Assembly: GCF_900109785.1 (NCBI RefSeq)
Contig: NZ_FOBH01000004.1
Location: 1-64,000 of the forward strand
Source: Nitrosovibrio tenuis
Lineage (GTDB): Bacteria; Pseudomonadota; Gammaproteobacteria; Burkholderiales; Nitrosomonadaceae
Length of the DNA: 64,000 bases
Reading direction: 5' to 3'
The notes below the pieces were generated by a model that was not told where the DNA came from, ran no database searches, and saw nothing but the letters and a program-made list of their open reading frames with translations. Positions 36,133 through 45,947 of the stretch are shown piece after piece (positions within the stretch are counted from its first letter, which is position 1; each line of letters opens with the position of its first letter). A program made the translations under genes and the position numbers.

Positions 36133-37230
36133 CTATTTGTTCCGGTCTCGCGCGAGACGGTAATTGCGCACCGCGTCGAGACTTTCGGAAATGCGCGGCA
36201 ATTCCACCCCCACTTCGCTGTCGCGCAGCGTGCGTAACCCCTCAAGCATGCTAACCACCGGCTCCGACTTATTGTCGTAATACCGACTGATCCAATCTAT
36301 GGAAGCGTCGAGATCAGCCTTGAAGCTGGGCCCGTCGCGCGCAAGTAGCGCATGCCGGGCCGATAACAGACGCAACTTTAAATTTTCCCGCAGAAAATAG
36401 GCTTGGGATGGTGACAGCAACGCAACATCCGGCTTATCCATAATCTGGATGCGTACGAGCTGCTTCAAGTCCTCCCATGTTTCGCGCAGGAATTTTAGCC
36501 ATAGGCTTTCGCCTGGCAGAGCTTGATGCCGGGGAGGGCTCACTTCCGGCGGGCGAAGTTCCATTGCCAGTGGCAATTTATCAACCGCTGCAGCAAGATT
36601 ATCGAGACGCAGGCTGATTCCCACTGTATCCACATAGGGGGCAGCTTTAAGGCGATCCATATCTTTGGAAAGAATCTTGCGCAGTGGCGTTAGCTGCGGA
36701 CGATCGATGCGCTGCAGTCGAGCATCGGCCTCTTGCATGGCAATCAGGGCAGCTTTCACGTTACCTGCCAGTTGCAGCTGCTGATTGGCAATAAGCAGTA
36801 ATTGTTCGACTTCCTCGAGCGTTGCCTCATCGCGGTTACGCGTGAGCTCCTGGTATAGTGCTTCCAGCGCCAATTGCTGGTTCTGCGATTCAGCCAGCTT
36901 TGCCTCCAGCAGGCTGAGCTTCATTTCCGCCCGGCGCCCTGTCTCGGCCGCTTCCCCCGCGATATTGCGCGATTCCTTCCCCGACGCGTCTGCTTCGGCC
37001 AATCGCTTTGCCAACTCGTGTTGCAGCCCCGCGATTTGATTACGCGTGTCATACCACTGCCAGGCTATAACGGGCGCAAGGATTAAGATAAGAATCAGAA
37101 GAGGGAGGTTAATGCGCTTATGTAGCCCCTTACGTATTTCTCCGGGTGATCCCCTGCCCGATTCCTCGCTTATCCTCTGCGATTCAGGCGCGTCGGTCGA
37201 GGTGATTTCAGAAGGTATCTCGGCACTCAC
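36133..37230 (-). CDS. hemX: HemX-like protein of the heme operon
   Basis: 365 residues starting with GTG in a GTGA overlap with the end of hemD. It has a cytosolic lead, one membrane helix (about 39-60: LPLLILILILAPVIAWQW), a coiled-coil stretch (about 65-125) and a helical domain. This is the HemX family, often mislabelled uroporphyrinogen-III C-methyltransferase; no SAM methylase motif is present. It probably helps organise heme enzymes at the membrane, an inference from gene order. Confidence 0.9.
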   Translation of the reverse strand: MSAEIPSEITSTDAPESQRISEESGRGSPGEIRKGLHKRINLPLLILILILAPVIAWQWYDTRNQIAGLQHELAKRLAEADASGKESRNIAGEAAETGRRAEMKLSLLEAKLAESQNQQLALEALYQELTRNRDEATLEEVEQLLLIANQQLQLAGNVKAALIAMQEADARLQRIDRPQLTPLRKILSKDMDRLKAAPYVDTVGISLRLDNLAAAVDKLPLAMELRPPEVSPPRHQALPGESLWLKFLRETWEDLKQLVRIQIMDKPDVALLSPSQAYFLRENLKLRLLSARHALLARDGPSFKADLDASIDWISRYYDNKSEPVVSMLEGLRTLRDSEVGVELPRISESLDAVRNYRLARDRNK

Positions 37231-38027
37231 GGTTTCATTGAAGCTGAATCACCGCCAGCTTTCGATCGGAAATAAATTGACAGGCCTTCAAGCAAACCAT
37301 AATCTCCGGCGGGTGTAAGAATTACATGGGCGCATCCAAGTGTTCTCGCGCTCTCGGCTATGCGTTCGTGGGACACAAACAAGGGCGTCTGCTTGAGCCA
37401 TGCCTGAGCCGCCTCACCAACCATATCAAATAAATTGCGTAGACCTTCACTACTGGTTATGGTTATCGCGCTGATCTCGCCGCGCGCCCCGGCTTTCAGT
37501 AGCGGAGCAACGTCAGCAGACGGTTTGGCGCGGCGATAACATTCAGCATACTCAAGTATGGCGCCCCGCTCCAGCAAAGTTTTACCCAGCAGTTCGCGAC
37601 CTCCATCCCCGCGAAAAATAACGACGTGCTTGCCCGCCAGGTGCTTCAATTCCGCCATATCGAGCAATGCCTCACTGTCGAAATGCGCAGTGGGAGCGAT
37701 AACCGCTTGGACATCGAAATTCCTCAGCGCCTTCGAGGTTCCCTGGCCAACCGCGGCGACTTTCAACCCGGGAGGTAACGAACGGCTGGCATGTATGAGG
37801 CTCATTGCCTTATTGACCGCGTTGGGACTGATAAAAACCGCCAGATCGAATTCATCGAGACGCCTGATCACCTCTAGCAGTGGGCGTGGATTTATTACAT
37901 CGAGAATTTCAAGCACCGGAAACAAAACCGGTTTCCCCCCCGCTGTACGTATTCTCTCAGCGAGCCCGCCTGCCTGGTGCGCCGGACGCGTGACCAGGAC
38001 GGTAATCCCAGTCAGCGGTTTGCTCAT
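37227..38027 (-). CDS. hemD: Uroporphyrinogen-III synthase
   Basis: 266 residues of the HemD fold: TVLVTRPAHQAGGLAERI at the start, VFISPNAVNKA, VAAVGQGTSKAL, VVIFRGDGGRELLGKTL and TSSEGLRNL in the expected order. It closes hydroxymethylbilane to uroporphyrinogen III with inversion of ring D. It follows hemC by about 41 bp, a gap filled mostly by an 11-bp tandem repeat. The ATG has GAGG upstream. Confidence 0.95.
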   Translation of the reverse strand: MSKPLTGITVLVTRPAHQAGGLAERIRTAGGKPVLFPVLEILDVINPRPLLEVIRRLDEFDLAVFISPNAVNKAMSLIHASRSLPPGLKVAAVGQGTSKALRNFDVQAVIAPTAHFDSEALLDMAELKHLAGKHVVIFRGDGGRELLGKTLLERGAILEYAECYRRAKPSADVAPLLKAGARGEISAITITSSEGLRNLFDMVGEAAQAWLKQTPLFVSHERIAESARTLGCAHVILTPAGDYGLLEGLSIYFRSKAGGDSASMKP

Positions 38028-38043
38028 GGATGCCTCACGAGTG

Positions 38044-38087
38044 GGCTTACGGGTGGCTTAGGGGTCGCTTATGGGTGACTTATGGGT
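38044..38087. repeat. Tandem 11-bp repeat (four units) across the hemC stop codon
   Basis: Units on the plus strand: GGCTTACGGGT, GGCTTAGGGGT, CGCTTATGGGT, GACTTATGGGT. The array runs through the last HemC codons (PISHP) and its stop codon at 38069. On the coding strand every unit contains TAA, so gain or loss of units changes the reading frame but ends the protein close by. Confidence 0.85.
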
Positions 38088-39034
38088 TCGGGCGCATGAA
38101 GCTCCAGCGCGGCCAGAATAGCTTCCGCTCCCTTTACCTTCAGGTTCCGTGCCAATCGTATACCAATATCGGTACCCTTCTCAGGTTTGCCACTCAATTC
38201 ATCGCTTATGATTTGCGTCCCATCCGGGCTGGCGACAAATCCGCGCAGTCGCAACGCGTCCCCGGTGATTTCCGCGAAACCGCCCAGGGGTACTTGGCAA
38301 CTTCCGCCCAGAGCCCGGCTCATCGCGCGTTCGGCCGCTACGCATTGAGCAGTTTGAAGATGATGCAGTGGTTGTAAAAGCTCAACCATATCTGCTCGCC
38401 CGGTGAGGCATTCGATGCCCAGCGCACCCTGGCCTACCGCCGGCAAACTCAGCTCAGGGCTCAGAAATGAAGTAATGCGATGAGCCAGCCCCAGCCGTTT
38501 CAATCCCGCGGCCGCAAGAATGATCGCCGCAAATTCACCTTCATCCAGTTTACGCAACCGGGTCTGCAAGTTGCCGCGCAGGGGCTGAACCTTGAGATGT
38601 GGGAAGCGTGCGCGCAACTGGCTTTCCCGCCGCAGGCTGGAAGTCCCCACGATGCTCCCTTCCGGAAGCGCGTCGAGGCTGGCATAGCGATCGGAAACGA
38701 AAGCATCGCGTGGATCTTCCCGTTCCGCGATAGCTGCCAGCATATATCCGTTTGGCATATCCATTGGCACATCCTTCAGTGAATGCACCGCGATATCCGC
38801 GCGCCCATCCTCCAGCGCCTGCTCCAGTTCCTTGATGAACAATCCTTTTCCACCAATTTTGGAGAGAGATTTATCAAGTATCTGATCTCCGCGCGTAGTC
38901 ATGCCGGATATGTTGAATTCGGTTTGCGGGTATAATTCCGCGAGCCGGTCACGTATGAAATTCGCCTGCCATAAGGCCAGAACACTTTCTCGAGTGGCGA
39001 TAACAATCTTTGCAGGTTTGGATGAATTAGGCAT
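38069..39034 (-). CDS. hemC: Hydroxymethylbilane synthase (porphobilinogen deaminase)
   Basis: 321 residues from the ATG at 39034. The family start [19 protein letters not shown] follows at once, so the frame up to 39076 is not needed. [33 protein letters not shown] and the cofactor cysteine in [13 protein letters not shown] are all present. It joins four porphobilinogens into hydroxymethylbilane. The last residues are written by a tandem repeat. It is divergent from ppc with 119 bp between starts. Confidence 0.95.
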   Translation of the reverse strand: MPNSSKPAKIVIATRESVLALWQANFIRDRLAELYPQTEFNISGMTTRGDQILDKSLSKIGGKGLFIKELEQALEDGRADIAVHSLKDVPMDMPNGYMLAAIAEREDPRDAFVSDRYASLDALPEGSIVGTSSLRRESQLRARFPHLKVQPLRGNLQTRLRKLDEGEFAAIILAAAGLKRLGLAHRITSFLSPELSLPAVGQGALGIECLTGRADMVELLQPLHHLQTAQCVAAERAMSRALGGSCQVPLGGFAEITGDALRLRGFVASPDGTQIISDELSGKPEKGTDIGIRLARNLKVKGAEAILAALELHAPEPISHP

Positions 39035-39153
39035 TATTATTACATTGGAAAAATTGCGGAATTGATACCGATACACATTTTAGCATGCCAGACGCCAACC
39101 CGGACTCAAGTAGGTACAACGCCTGCGGTCCGCGTTGCGAAAGAGGTGTTGTC

Positions 39154-41967
39154 ATGAGATCGCTTGCTCCCAGAAGCGAAAATTTTGATAAAAATCAGTC
39201 GGACCATGCAGACAGTCCAGTCAAGGATGACCCCCTGAGGGAAGACATCCGCCTGCTCGGACGAATGTTGGGCGACACACTGCGGGAACAGGAAGGTGAG
39301 CCGACTTTTGAACTCGTGGAAACTATCCGCCAGACGGCAATTCGGTTTCGGCGCGAGCAGGACCCGAAGGCGGGACACGAACTGGATGTTATTCTGAACC
39401 AGCTCAGCAATAAAGCAACGGTAGCGGTGGTGCGCGCATTCAGCCAATTCTCGCAGCTTTCCAACATTGCTGAGGATATGCATCATAATCGCCGCCGCCG
39501 CACCCACCTTCGAGCCGGATCACCCCCTCAGGCAGGCAGCGTGGCACTGGCCCTGGATCGGGTTTTTTCCAGCGGAACGGATGGTGACGCGTTGGGCCGC
39601 TTTTTCGCCAAGGCACTGGTTTCTCCAGTCTTGACCGCGCACCCGACCGAAGTGCAGCGTAGAAGCATGCTCGATTGCCAGTTGACCATTGCACATCTGT
39701 TGAACGAGCGCGATCGTATGCAGCTTACCCCGGACGAGCTGCGCAATAACGAAGAGGGACTGCGCTGCGCCATCCAAATATTGTGGCAAACCCGCATGCT
39801 GCGTTCGGAACGTTTGTCGGTATATGATGAAATCAAAAACGGCCTGGCCTATTATCACTATACTTTTCTTACCGAAGTACCCCGCCTGTATGCCGAGATA
39901 GAAGATCTGCTTGAGCGAAGAATGGAGGCAAATGCGCCGCCTATCCCGCCATTTCTACGCATCGGAAGCTGGATAGGCAGTGATCGGGACGGGAATCCCT
40001 TTGTAACCGATGAGGTCATTTTGCACGCGGCCGAGCGTCAATCGGCGCTTGCGCTGGATTTTTACATGGGGGAAGTGCACCGGATTGGTCGCAGGCTGAG
40101 CCTGACCGAACGCCTGGTGGATGTGGACGATGAACTGGCGGCTCTGGCCGAGGCATCGCCCGATCGGGCGGCCAGCCGTGCTGACGAACCCTACCGGCGC
40201 GCGCTTATCGGTATTTACGCGCGCCTTGCGGCAACCAGCCAGGATCTTGGGCATGCGATCAGGCAAAGGCGTCCCGTCGGCCCGGCCACCCCCTACGCGG
40301 AAAGCACGGAATTCGTCCATGATCTGGATATCGTCATCCGCTCGCTCCAGCAGCATAAATCGAAGTTGCTGGCGAAAGGGGATCTGCGTCATCTGCGGCG
40401 GGCCGCAGAGGTATTCGGTTTCCACCTGGCTCCGCTGGACATGCGCCAGCACAGCGGTGTCCATGAACAGGTCGTGGCGGAATTACTCGATTACGATCTT
40501 CTATCCAAGGGTTATTGCGAGCTGACCGAGGCGGAACGTGTACAGCGACTCCTGACCGAGATCAGCAGTCTGCGCCCGCTGCGCTCACCCTATCTAGCCT
40601 ATTCGGAACTCACCCAAAGCGAACTACGCATTCAGGAAGCCGCGGCGGAAATTCAACGGCGGTTCGGCCGCGCTGCGCTGCCAAACTACGTGATTTCGAA
40701 AACAGACGGCGTGTCGGACGTGCTGGAAGTCGCGCTATTATTGAGAGAAGTCGGCTTGCTGCGGCCTGGGGAACTGCCGCATCTGCATCTGAACATAGTC
40801 CCACTATTTGAGACTATTGCGGATTTGCGCGCGTGCGGGAAGGTCATGGACGAGCTGTTCTCGCTGTCCTATTATCGTAAACTCCTGGATTCGCGCGGCA
40901 GTGTCCAGGAGGTGATGCTTGGCTATTCTGACAGCAATAAAGACGGCGGTTTTCTCGCCGCCAACTGGGAGCTGTATAAAGCCGAAACAGAACTTACGAA
41001 GGTGTTCGCCAAGCACAAGGTTGAATTGCGCCTGTTCCATGGACGCGGCGGTACCGTCGGGCGTGGTGGCGGCCCCAGCTATCAGGCCATATTGGCTCAG
41101 CCTCCAAATAGCGTGAACGGCCAGATACGCATCACCGAGCAGGGCGAAGTGATCGGCAGCAAATATTCCGACCCGGAAATCGGACGCCGCAATCTCGAAA
41201 CGCTCGTAGCCGCCACGATAGAGGCCACATTGTTGAGCCACGACACCTTGGGGGAACGCGCAGAGGATTATTATCGAACCATGGAAGTGCTGGCGCGCGA
41301 TGCGCTCGCCGCTTACCGCAATCTCGTTTATGAAACACCGGGTTTTAATCGCTACTTCCAGGAATCCACGCCCATAAGAGAAATCGCGGGCCTCAATATC
41401 GGCAGCCGCCCGCCATCGCGCAAACAATCCGACCTTATAGAAGACCTGCGCGCCATTCCCTGGGTGTTCAGCTGGAGTGTGAATCGTGCCATGATTCCAG
41501 GCTGGTATGGGTTTGGAACGGCTGTGGAAGCCTTTGTCCAAAGGGAAGGCCGGGGCGAGAAGGGGCTTGGACTGCTTCAGGAGATGTACCGTACATGGCC
41601 GTTCATGCAAACGCTGCTGTCCAACATGGATATGGTATTGGCTAAAACCGATATGGGAATCGCGTCACGTTATGCTGAACTCGTAACCGATACCGGACTG
41701 CGAGATAAAATTTTCGGTTGTATCCAGGCCGAATGGGATCGCAGCGTTGAATGGCTGTTCGCGGTGTCCGGCCGCACAGAGCTGTTGCAGGACAACCCGA
41801 CGCTTGCTCGCAGTATTCGTAACCGTACACCTTATATCGATCCGCTCAATCACCTGCAAGTAGAGCTGTTGCGGCGATATCGCTCGGGCGACGCAACAGA
41901 TGCGGTCAAACGGGCAATACAACTTACCATTAACGGCGTAGCCGCAGGTCTCAGAAATAGTGGGTAA
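39154..41967 (+). CDS. ppc: Phosphoenolpyruvate carboxylase
   Basis: 937 residues from the ATG at 39154, which has AGAGG upstream. A frame from 39085 has none. Catalytic segments are seen in order: LTAHPTEVQRRS (His), MLGYSDSNKDGG, and FHGRGGTVGRGGGPSYQAILAQP (His, Arg and glycine loop). The C-terminus NRTPYIDPLNHLQVELLRRYR...NG ends in SG and is typical. It carboxylates PEP to oxaloacetate and so feeds the TCA pathway, a key anaplerotic step in autotrophs. The N-terminal 40 residues are longer than in E. coli. A strong terminator follows. Confidence 0.96.
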   Translation: MRSLAPRSENFDKNQSDHADSPVKDDPLREDIRLLGRMLGDTLREQEGEPTFELVETIRQTAIRFRREQDPKAGHELDVILNQLSNKATVAVVRAFSQFSQLSNIAEDMHHNRRRRTHLRAGSPPQAGSVALALDRVFSSGTDGDALGRFFAKALVSPVLTAHPTEVQRRSMLDCQLTIAHLLNERDRMQLTPDELRNNEEGLRCAIQILWQTRMLRSERLSVYDEIKNGLAYYHYTFLTEVPRLYAEIEDLLERRMEANAPPIPPFLRIGSWIGSDRDGNPFVTDEVILHAAERQSALALDFYMGEVHRIGRRLSLTERLVDVDDELAALAEASPDRAASRADEPYRRALIGIYARLAATSQDLGHAIRQRRPVGPATPYAESTEFVHDLDIVIRSLQQHKSKLLAKGDLRHLRRAAEVFGFHLAPLDMRQHSGVHEQVVAELLDYDLLSKGYCELTEAERVQRLLTEISSLRPLRSPYLAYSELTQSELRIQEAAAEIQRRFGRAALPNYVISKTDGVSDVLEVALLLREVGLLRPGELPHLHLNIVPLFETIADLRACGKVMDELFSLSYYRKLLDSRGSVQEVMLGYSDSNKDGGFLAANWELYKAETELTKVFAKHKVELRLFHGRGGTVGRGGGPSYQAILAQPPNSVNGQIRITEQGEVIGSKYSDPEIGRRNLETLVAATIEATLLSHDTLGERAEDYYRTMEVLARDALAAYRNLVYETPGFNRYFQESTPIREIAGLNIGSRPPSRKQSDLIEDLRAIPWVFSWSVNRAMIPGWYGFGTAVEAFVQREGRGEKGLGLLQEMYRTWPFMQTLLSNMDMVLAKTDMGIASRYAELVTDTGLRDKIFGCIQAEWDRSVEWLFAVSGRTELLQDNPTLARSIRNRTPYIDPLNHLQVELLRRYRSGDATDAVKRAIQLTINGVAAGLRNSG

Positions 41968-41996
41968 AACCGATCAAAGGTTCCGATTTCCGACCC

Positions 41997-42020
41997 CCGG
42001 CTCGGCCGGTTTTTATTTTT
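41997..42020 (+). terminator. Rho-independent terminator of ppc
   Basis: CCGGC (41997-42001), loop TCG, GCCGG (42005-42009), then TTTTTATTTTT (42010-42020). It lies 30 bp after the ppc stop and 21 bp before the miaB start, so miaB needs readthrough or a promoter overlapping this site. Confidence 0.85.
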
Positions 42021-42040
42021 AGGATAAGTTTGAAATAGTC

Positions 42041-43393
42041 GTGGCCAAAAAACTTTATATCAAAACCTTTGGCTGTCAAATGAACGAGTATGACTCGGAG
42101 AAGATGGCCGATGTGCTTCACGCTGCCGAAGGCATGGAAAAGACGGATGATCCGGCTGAAGCCGATGTCATTCTGTTCAATACTTGCTCGGTGCGGGAAA
42201 AAGCACAGGAGAAGGTATTTCACGATCTTGGACGCGTCCGATACCTGAAAAAAAACAATCCCGATCTGCTCATCGGCGTAGGAGGTTGCGTGGCCAGCCA
42301 GGAAGGCGCGGAAATTGTAAAGCGCGCCCCGTATGTCGATCTTGTATTCGGTCCTCAAACGCTGCATCGGCTGCCCCAATTGATTTCCGCGCGCCAGGCT
42401 ACCGGCCGCCCTCAGGTTGATATCTCTTTTCCCGAAATTGAAAAATTCGATCACCTGCCCCCGGCGCGTGTCGAAGGGGTGACTGCTTTCGTTTCGATCA
42501 TGGAGGGATGCAGCAAATATTGCAGCTTTTGCGTGGTTCCCTATACACGAGGTGAGGAAATCTCCCGTCCATTCAGCGCTATTCTGGAAGAGATCGCAGG
42601 GCTGGCAAGTCAGGGAATTAAAGAGGTAACGCTGCTTGGGCAAAACGTCAACGCGTATCGTGGGATGATGAATTACGAGGAAGAGGCCGAGACGGCCGAT
42701 TTTGCGCTGCTGCTCGAGTATATTCACGAAATTCCCGGTATCGAGCGCATCCGGTATACCACCTCTCATCCAAGAGAATTCACCCGGCGCCTGATCGATG
42801 CTTACCAGGCATTACCTAAACTGGTAAGTCATGTGCATCTGCCGGTTCAGTCGGGATCGGACCGGATCCTGGCCGCAATGAAGCGCGGCTATACTGTTCT
42901 GGAATACAAATCGATCATACGGCGGCTGCGCGCTGCCCGGCCCGACATTTCGCTTACTTCAGATTTCATTATTGGTTTTCCGGGTGAAAGCGAAGCAGAC
43001 TTTGCCGCCACGATGAGGCTGATCGAAGAAACGAATTTTGACGGTTCCTTCAGCTTCATTTATAGTCCGCGTCCGGGCACGCCTGCCGCGGACCTGGCCG
43101 ATGATACCCCGTATGAGATAAAACTCTACCGCCTGCAACAGGTGCAGGAAAAAGTCGAGCAACAGGCACAGACCATCAGTCAGAGCATGATCGGTACCAC
43201 CCAACGTATTCTGGTGGAGAGCCCATCCAGGAAAAATCCCGATGAACTCTGCGGGCGTACAGACAATAACCGCATGGTGAATTTTTCCGGAAATCCGGAA
43301 AAAATGGGCCACTTCGTAAATGTGATCATTACTGACGCTTTATCACATTCGTTGCGAGGCAAGATCGACGAGAGCAATTGGAAGAAATTCTGA
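42041..43393 (+). CDS. miaB: tRNA-2-methylthio-N6-dimethylallyladenosine synthase
   Basis: 450 residues starting with GTG. The N-terminal UPF0004 domain has three cluster cysteines ([27 protein letters not shown]). The radical SAM motif is [20 protein letters not shown] domain is at the end ([26 protein letters not shown]). It adds the methylthio group to isopentenyl-adenosine 37 in tRNAs reading UNN codons. It heads the miaB-phoH-ybeY-corC gene order common in proteobacteria. AGGATAAG lies about 13 bases before the start. Confidence 0.96.
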   Translation: MAKKLYIKTFGCQMNEYDSEKMADVLHAAEGMEKTDDPAEADVILFNTCSVREKAQEKVFHDLGRVRYLKKNNPDLLIGVGGCVASQEGAEIVKRAPYVDLVFGPQTLHRLPQLISARQATGRPQVDISFPEIEKFDHLPPARVEGVTAFVSIMEGCSKYCSFCVVPYTRGEEISRPFSAILEEIAGLASQGIKEVTLLGQNVNAYRGMMNYEEEAETADFALLLEYIHEIPGIERIRYTTSHPREFTRRLIDAYQALPKLVSHVHLPVQSGSDRILAAMKRGYTVLEYKSIIRRLRAARPDISLTSDFIIGFPGESEADFAATMRLIEETNFDGSFSFIYSPRPGTPAADLADDTPYEIKLYRLQQVQEKVEQQAQTISQSMIGTTQRILVESPSRKNPDELCGRTDNNRMVNFSGNPEKMGHFVNVIITDALSHSLRGKIDESNWKKF

Positions 43394-43452
43394 ATAAGCG
43401 AGCGAAATCTTCATTTCTTGCAAACCACGCCCGTCACTGCCAGAATTAAGAT

Positions 43453-44469
43453 ATGCCCATCGCACAATCGCTTGCCAAGCCATTGAAATCCCAACCCGTC
43501 GAACTTTCCTTTTCCCCAGCCGATAACCAGCGCCTTGCCAATTTATGCGGCGTGCTGGACGAAAACCTCAGGCAGATCGAAACCGTACTTGACGTCACCA
43601 TTGCACGCCGGGGAGAGCATTTCGCCTTGCGCGGCAGCTCAGCCCGGACTTCGCTTGCCGCGGAAGCATTGCAAAGATTTTATGCTCAGGCACAGCACCA
43701 TCTGGGCATCGAGGAAATCCAGCTAGGTTTGATCGAAGTGATGAATCCGCATTCGAGAAAGCATGGCTTGATTGAAGGACGTGCAAAAGAGACTGGGGAG
43801 CTGGCTCTGCTTACCCGCCGCAGCGATTTACGCGGCAGAACGCCGCGTCAGGTCGAGTATCTTCATCAGATACAAACCCACGACATCACATTTTCCATAG
43901 GTCCGGCGGGTACCGGAAAGACTTACCTTGCCGTGGCAAGTGCAGTGGATGCGCTGGAGCGAGATATCGTTGCCCGGATAGTGCTGGTTCGGCCGGCGGT
44001 TGAAGCCGGCGAGCGTCTTGGTTTTTTACCAGGAGATATGGCACAGAAAGTGGATCCTTATTTACGTCCTCTTTACGATGCACTGTATGATCTGATGGGG
44101 TTTGACAAAACCAGCAAGCAGTTCGAGCGCAGCGCAATTGAAATTGCCCCGCTGGCTTTTATGCGCGGCCGCACGTTGAATCAGTCCTTTGTCATACTTG
44201 ATGAGGCCCAGAATACCACTCCCGAGCAAATGAAAATGTTCCTGACTCGTATCGGTTTCGGCTCAAAGGCCGTTATAACGGGTGATATTACTCAGATTGA
44301 TCTGGCGAAGCATCAAAAAAGCGGTCTGGTGGAGGGCAAACAAGTTCTGGAAAAAGTGCGCGGCATCGCTTTCACCTATTTTGGCGCAGAGGATGTGGTG
44401 CGCCATCCCCTGGTTCAAAGAATCGTGAATGCTTATGAAAAGTATGAAAGACAGGGGCAGCAAACCTGA
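43453..44469 (+). CDS. ybeZ: PhoH-like ATPase (YbeZ)
   Basis: 338 residues. An N-terminal KH-like region is followed by a P-loop domain: Walker A GPAGTGKTYLAVA, Walker B VILDEAQNTTPEQMKMFLTRIG, sensor VITGDITQIDL. YbeZ works with YbeY in ribosome and RNA maintenance, though its activity is poorly defined. It is not obviously phosphate-regulated despite the name: no Pho-box-like repeat was noticed before it. It overlaps the possible ybeY start. Confidence 0.93.
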   Translation: MPIAQSLAKPLKSQPVELSFSPADNQRLANLCGVLDENLRQIETVLDVTIARRGEHFALRGSSARTSLAAEALQRFYAQAQHHLGIEEIQLGLIEVMNPHSRKHGLIEGRAKETGELALLTRRSDLRGRTPRQVEYLHQIQTHDITFSIGPAGTGKTYLAVASAVDALERDIVARIVLVRPAVEAGERLGFLPGDMAQKVDPYLRPLYDALYDLMGFDKTSKQFERSAIEIAPLAFMRGRTLNQSFVILDEAQNTTPEQMKMFLTRIGFGSKAVITGDITQIDLAKHQKSGLVEGKQVLEKVRGIAFTYFGAEDVVRHPLVQRIVNAYEKYERQGQQT

Positions 44470-44938
44470 TTCTCCCGGGAAAAGCAGCAGCAGGAATATA
44501 AAGCTGAAATTGACCATGCAATACGCAACTCATGCAGCTGATGTGCCTGTGCGATCTGAATTTCGCAAATGGATTAAAGTAGCCCTGGTGCAGGATGCGG
44601 AAATTGTGATGCGCATTGTTGATGAAGTTGAGGGCCGCAGCCTCAACCGGGACTTTCGCGGAAAGGACTACGCGACCAACGTGCTGACTTTCGGTTATAG
44701 CAATACTCGGCCTCTGTCCGGAGATATTGTGCTGTGCACGCCGGTGATAGAAAATGAGGCGCGGCAACAGCATAAAAATCTCGACGCGCACTACGCTCAC
44801 CTTACCGTACATGGCATTCTGCATCTGCAGGGGTATGATCATGAAAGTGATGCTGGCGCAGCAATAATGGAACGGCTGGAGGCGGAAATTATGGAAAGCC
44901 TGGGATATCACAACCCTTATGATGAAATCGTTGACTGA
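44429..44938 (+). CDS. ybeY: Endoribonuclease YbeY (16S rRNA maturation)
   Basis: Up to 169 residues. The zinc motif H-x3-H-x5-H is seen in HLTVHGILHLQGYDH, and the conserved arginine segment in FRGKDYATNVLTFGY. It takes part in 3' end processing of 16S rRNA and ribosome quality control. The start is unsure: ATGs at 44429, 44438 and 44447 lie inside the end of ybeZ. By alignment to E. coli the protein must begin before LKLTMQYATHA, so a late start at 44516 seems too short. The gene ends at a small repeat element. Confidence 0.92.
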   Translation: MLMKSMKDRGSKPDSPGKSSSRNIKLKLTMQYATHAADVPVRSEFRKWIKVALVQDAEIVMRIVDEVEGRSLNRDFRGKDYATNVLTFGYSNTRPLSGDIVLCTPVIENEARQQHKNLDAHYAHLTVHGILHLQGYDHESDAGAAIMERLEAEIMESLGYHNPYDEIVD

Positions 44939-44940
44939 AG

Positions 44941-45017
44941 AACCTCTGCACAAGCGCTCGGCGGAGTGCGTAGTTGGCAACTGAGCTGGCGGAGCGGGGA
45001 CTCATTCGGGCGTGGCT
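44941..45017. repeat. Short degenerate element of the dispersed family (about 77 bp)
   Basis: AACCTCTGCACAAGCGC (44941-44957) and GGGGACTCATTCGGGCGTGGC (44997-45017, one base over twenty in full) resemble the inverted ends. It sits between ybeY and corC, directly after the ybeY stop. Confidence 0.45.
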
Positions 45018-45052
45018 TGACCTACTCATTACAAAAAAAAAGTCATAACGGC

Positions 45053-45895
45053 ATGGATGATCCTCTCAAACAACCCGGCTTGCTTGAGCGTGTCAGTGCG
45101 CTCTTTCTGCGTGAGCCGGGAGACCGCGAACAACTGTTAGCTTTGCTGCGGTCCGCATATGAGCGCAATCTGTTCGATTCAGATGCATTAAGCATGATCG
45201 AGGGCGTGATTCAGGTATCCGAGATGCAGGCACGGGAGATCATGATCCCGCGTTCACAAATGGATGTGATCGATATTGGCGAACCGGTGGACAAGTTTAT
45301 CCGCTTTGTTATCGAGAAGGCGCACTCGCGCTTTCCAGTTACCGAAAACGATAAAAACAATGTTATTGGCATACTACTGGCAAAGGATCTTTTGCGCTAT
45401 CACGCGGGAGATGAAGAGTTTAACGTACGCGACATGCTACGGCCCGTGGTATTCATTCCGGAATCCAAGCGGCTCAATGTATTACTCAAGGATTTCCGTA
45501 CTAACCGCAATCACATCGCTATAGTCGTGGATGAGTACGGCGGCGTTGCAGGACTGGTAACCATTGAAGACGTACTGGAGCAGATCGTGGGGGACATCGA
45601 GGATGAGCATGATTTCGATGAAGCCGAAGACAACATTGTAAAAGATCCTGACGGTCATTACCGCGTCAAGGCCATTACCGAAATCGTCGATTTCAATGAA
45701 CGGCTGGGTGCGGAATTCAGTGATGTGGAGTATGACACCGTCGGTGGCTTGGTATTGCACAAGTTCGGCCGGCTACCCAAACGAGGTGAATCAGTAACTG
45801 TTGATCACTTTAAATTTACGGTCCTGCGGGCCGATAGCCGCAGATTGTATACGCTGCTGGTGGAAAAAAATCCCGCACAAGCTGAGCAGCAGTAA
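45053..45895 (+). CDS. corC: CorC/HlyC family CBS-domain protein
   Basis: 280 residues from the ATG at 45053. The frame before it runs through repeat sequence. Two CBS domains follow (IMIPRSQMDVIDI to LLRYH; MLRPVVFIPESKRLNVLL to EDVLEQIVGDIEDEHD), then a transporter-associated C-terminal domain (FNERLGAEFSDVEYDTVGGLVLHKFGRLPKRGE). CorC is linked to magnesium and cobalt efflux. The apolipoprotein N-acyltransferase gene that often follows is missing here; a diphosphatase homologue comes next. Confidence 0.93.
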   Translation: MDDPLKQPGLLERVSALFLREPGDREQLLALLRSAYERNLFDSDALSMIEGVIQVSEMQAREIMIPRSQMDVIDIGEPVDKFIRFVIEKAHSRFPVTENDKNNVIGILLAKDLLRYHAGDEEFNVRDMLRPVVFIPESKRLNVLLKDFRTNRNHIAIVVDEYGGVAGLVTIEDVLEQIVGDIEDEHDFDEAEDNIVKDPDGHYRVKAITEIVDFNERLGAEFSDVEYDTVGGLVLHKFGRLPKRGESVTVDHFKFTVLRADSRRLYTLLVEKNPAQAEQQ

Positions 45896-45947
45896 TAGAA
45901 GGATCAGCCCTGGCCGGGCCTGACGTGGATCCTTTAATCATGAGATC

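Noticed and set aside
36133-37230. Uroporphyrinogen-III C-methyltransferase activity for HemX
   Set aside because: No SAM methylase motifs. The name comes from an old annotation of the E. coli operon.
38480-38782. Plus-strand frame antisense to hemC as a gene
   Set aside because: It mirrors the codon pattern of hemC and has no independent evidence. Many similar shadows occur opposite ppc, dsbD and DUF748.
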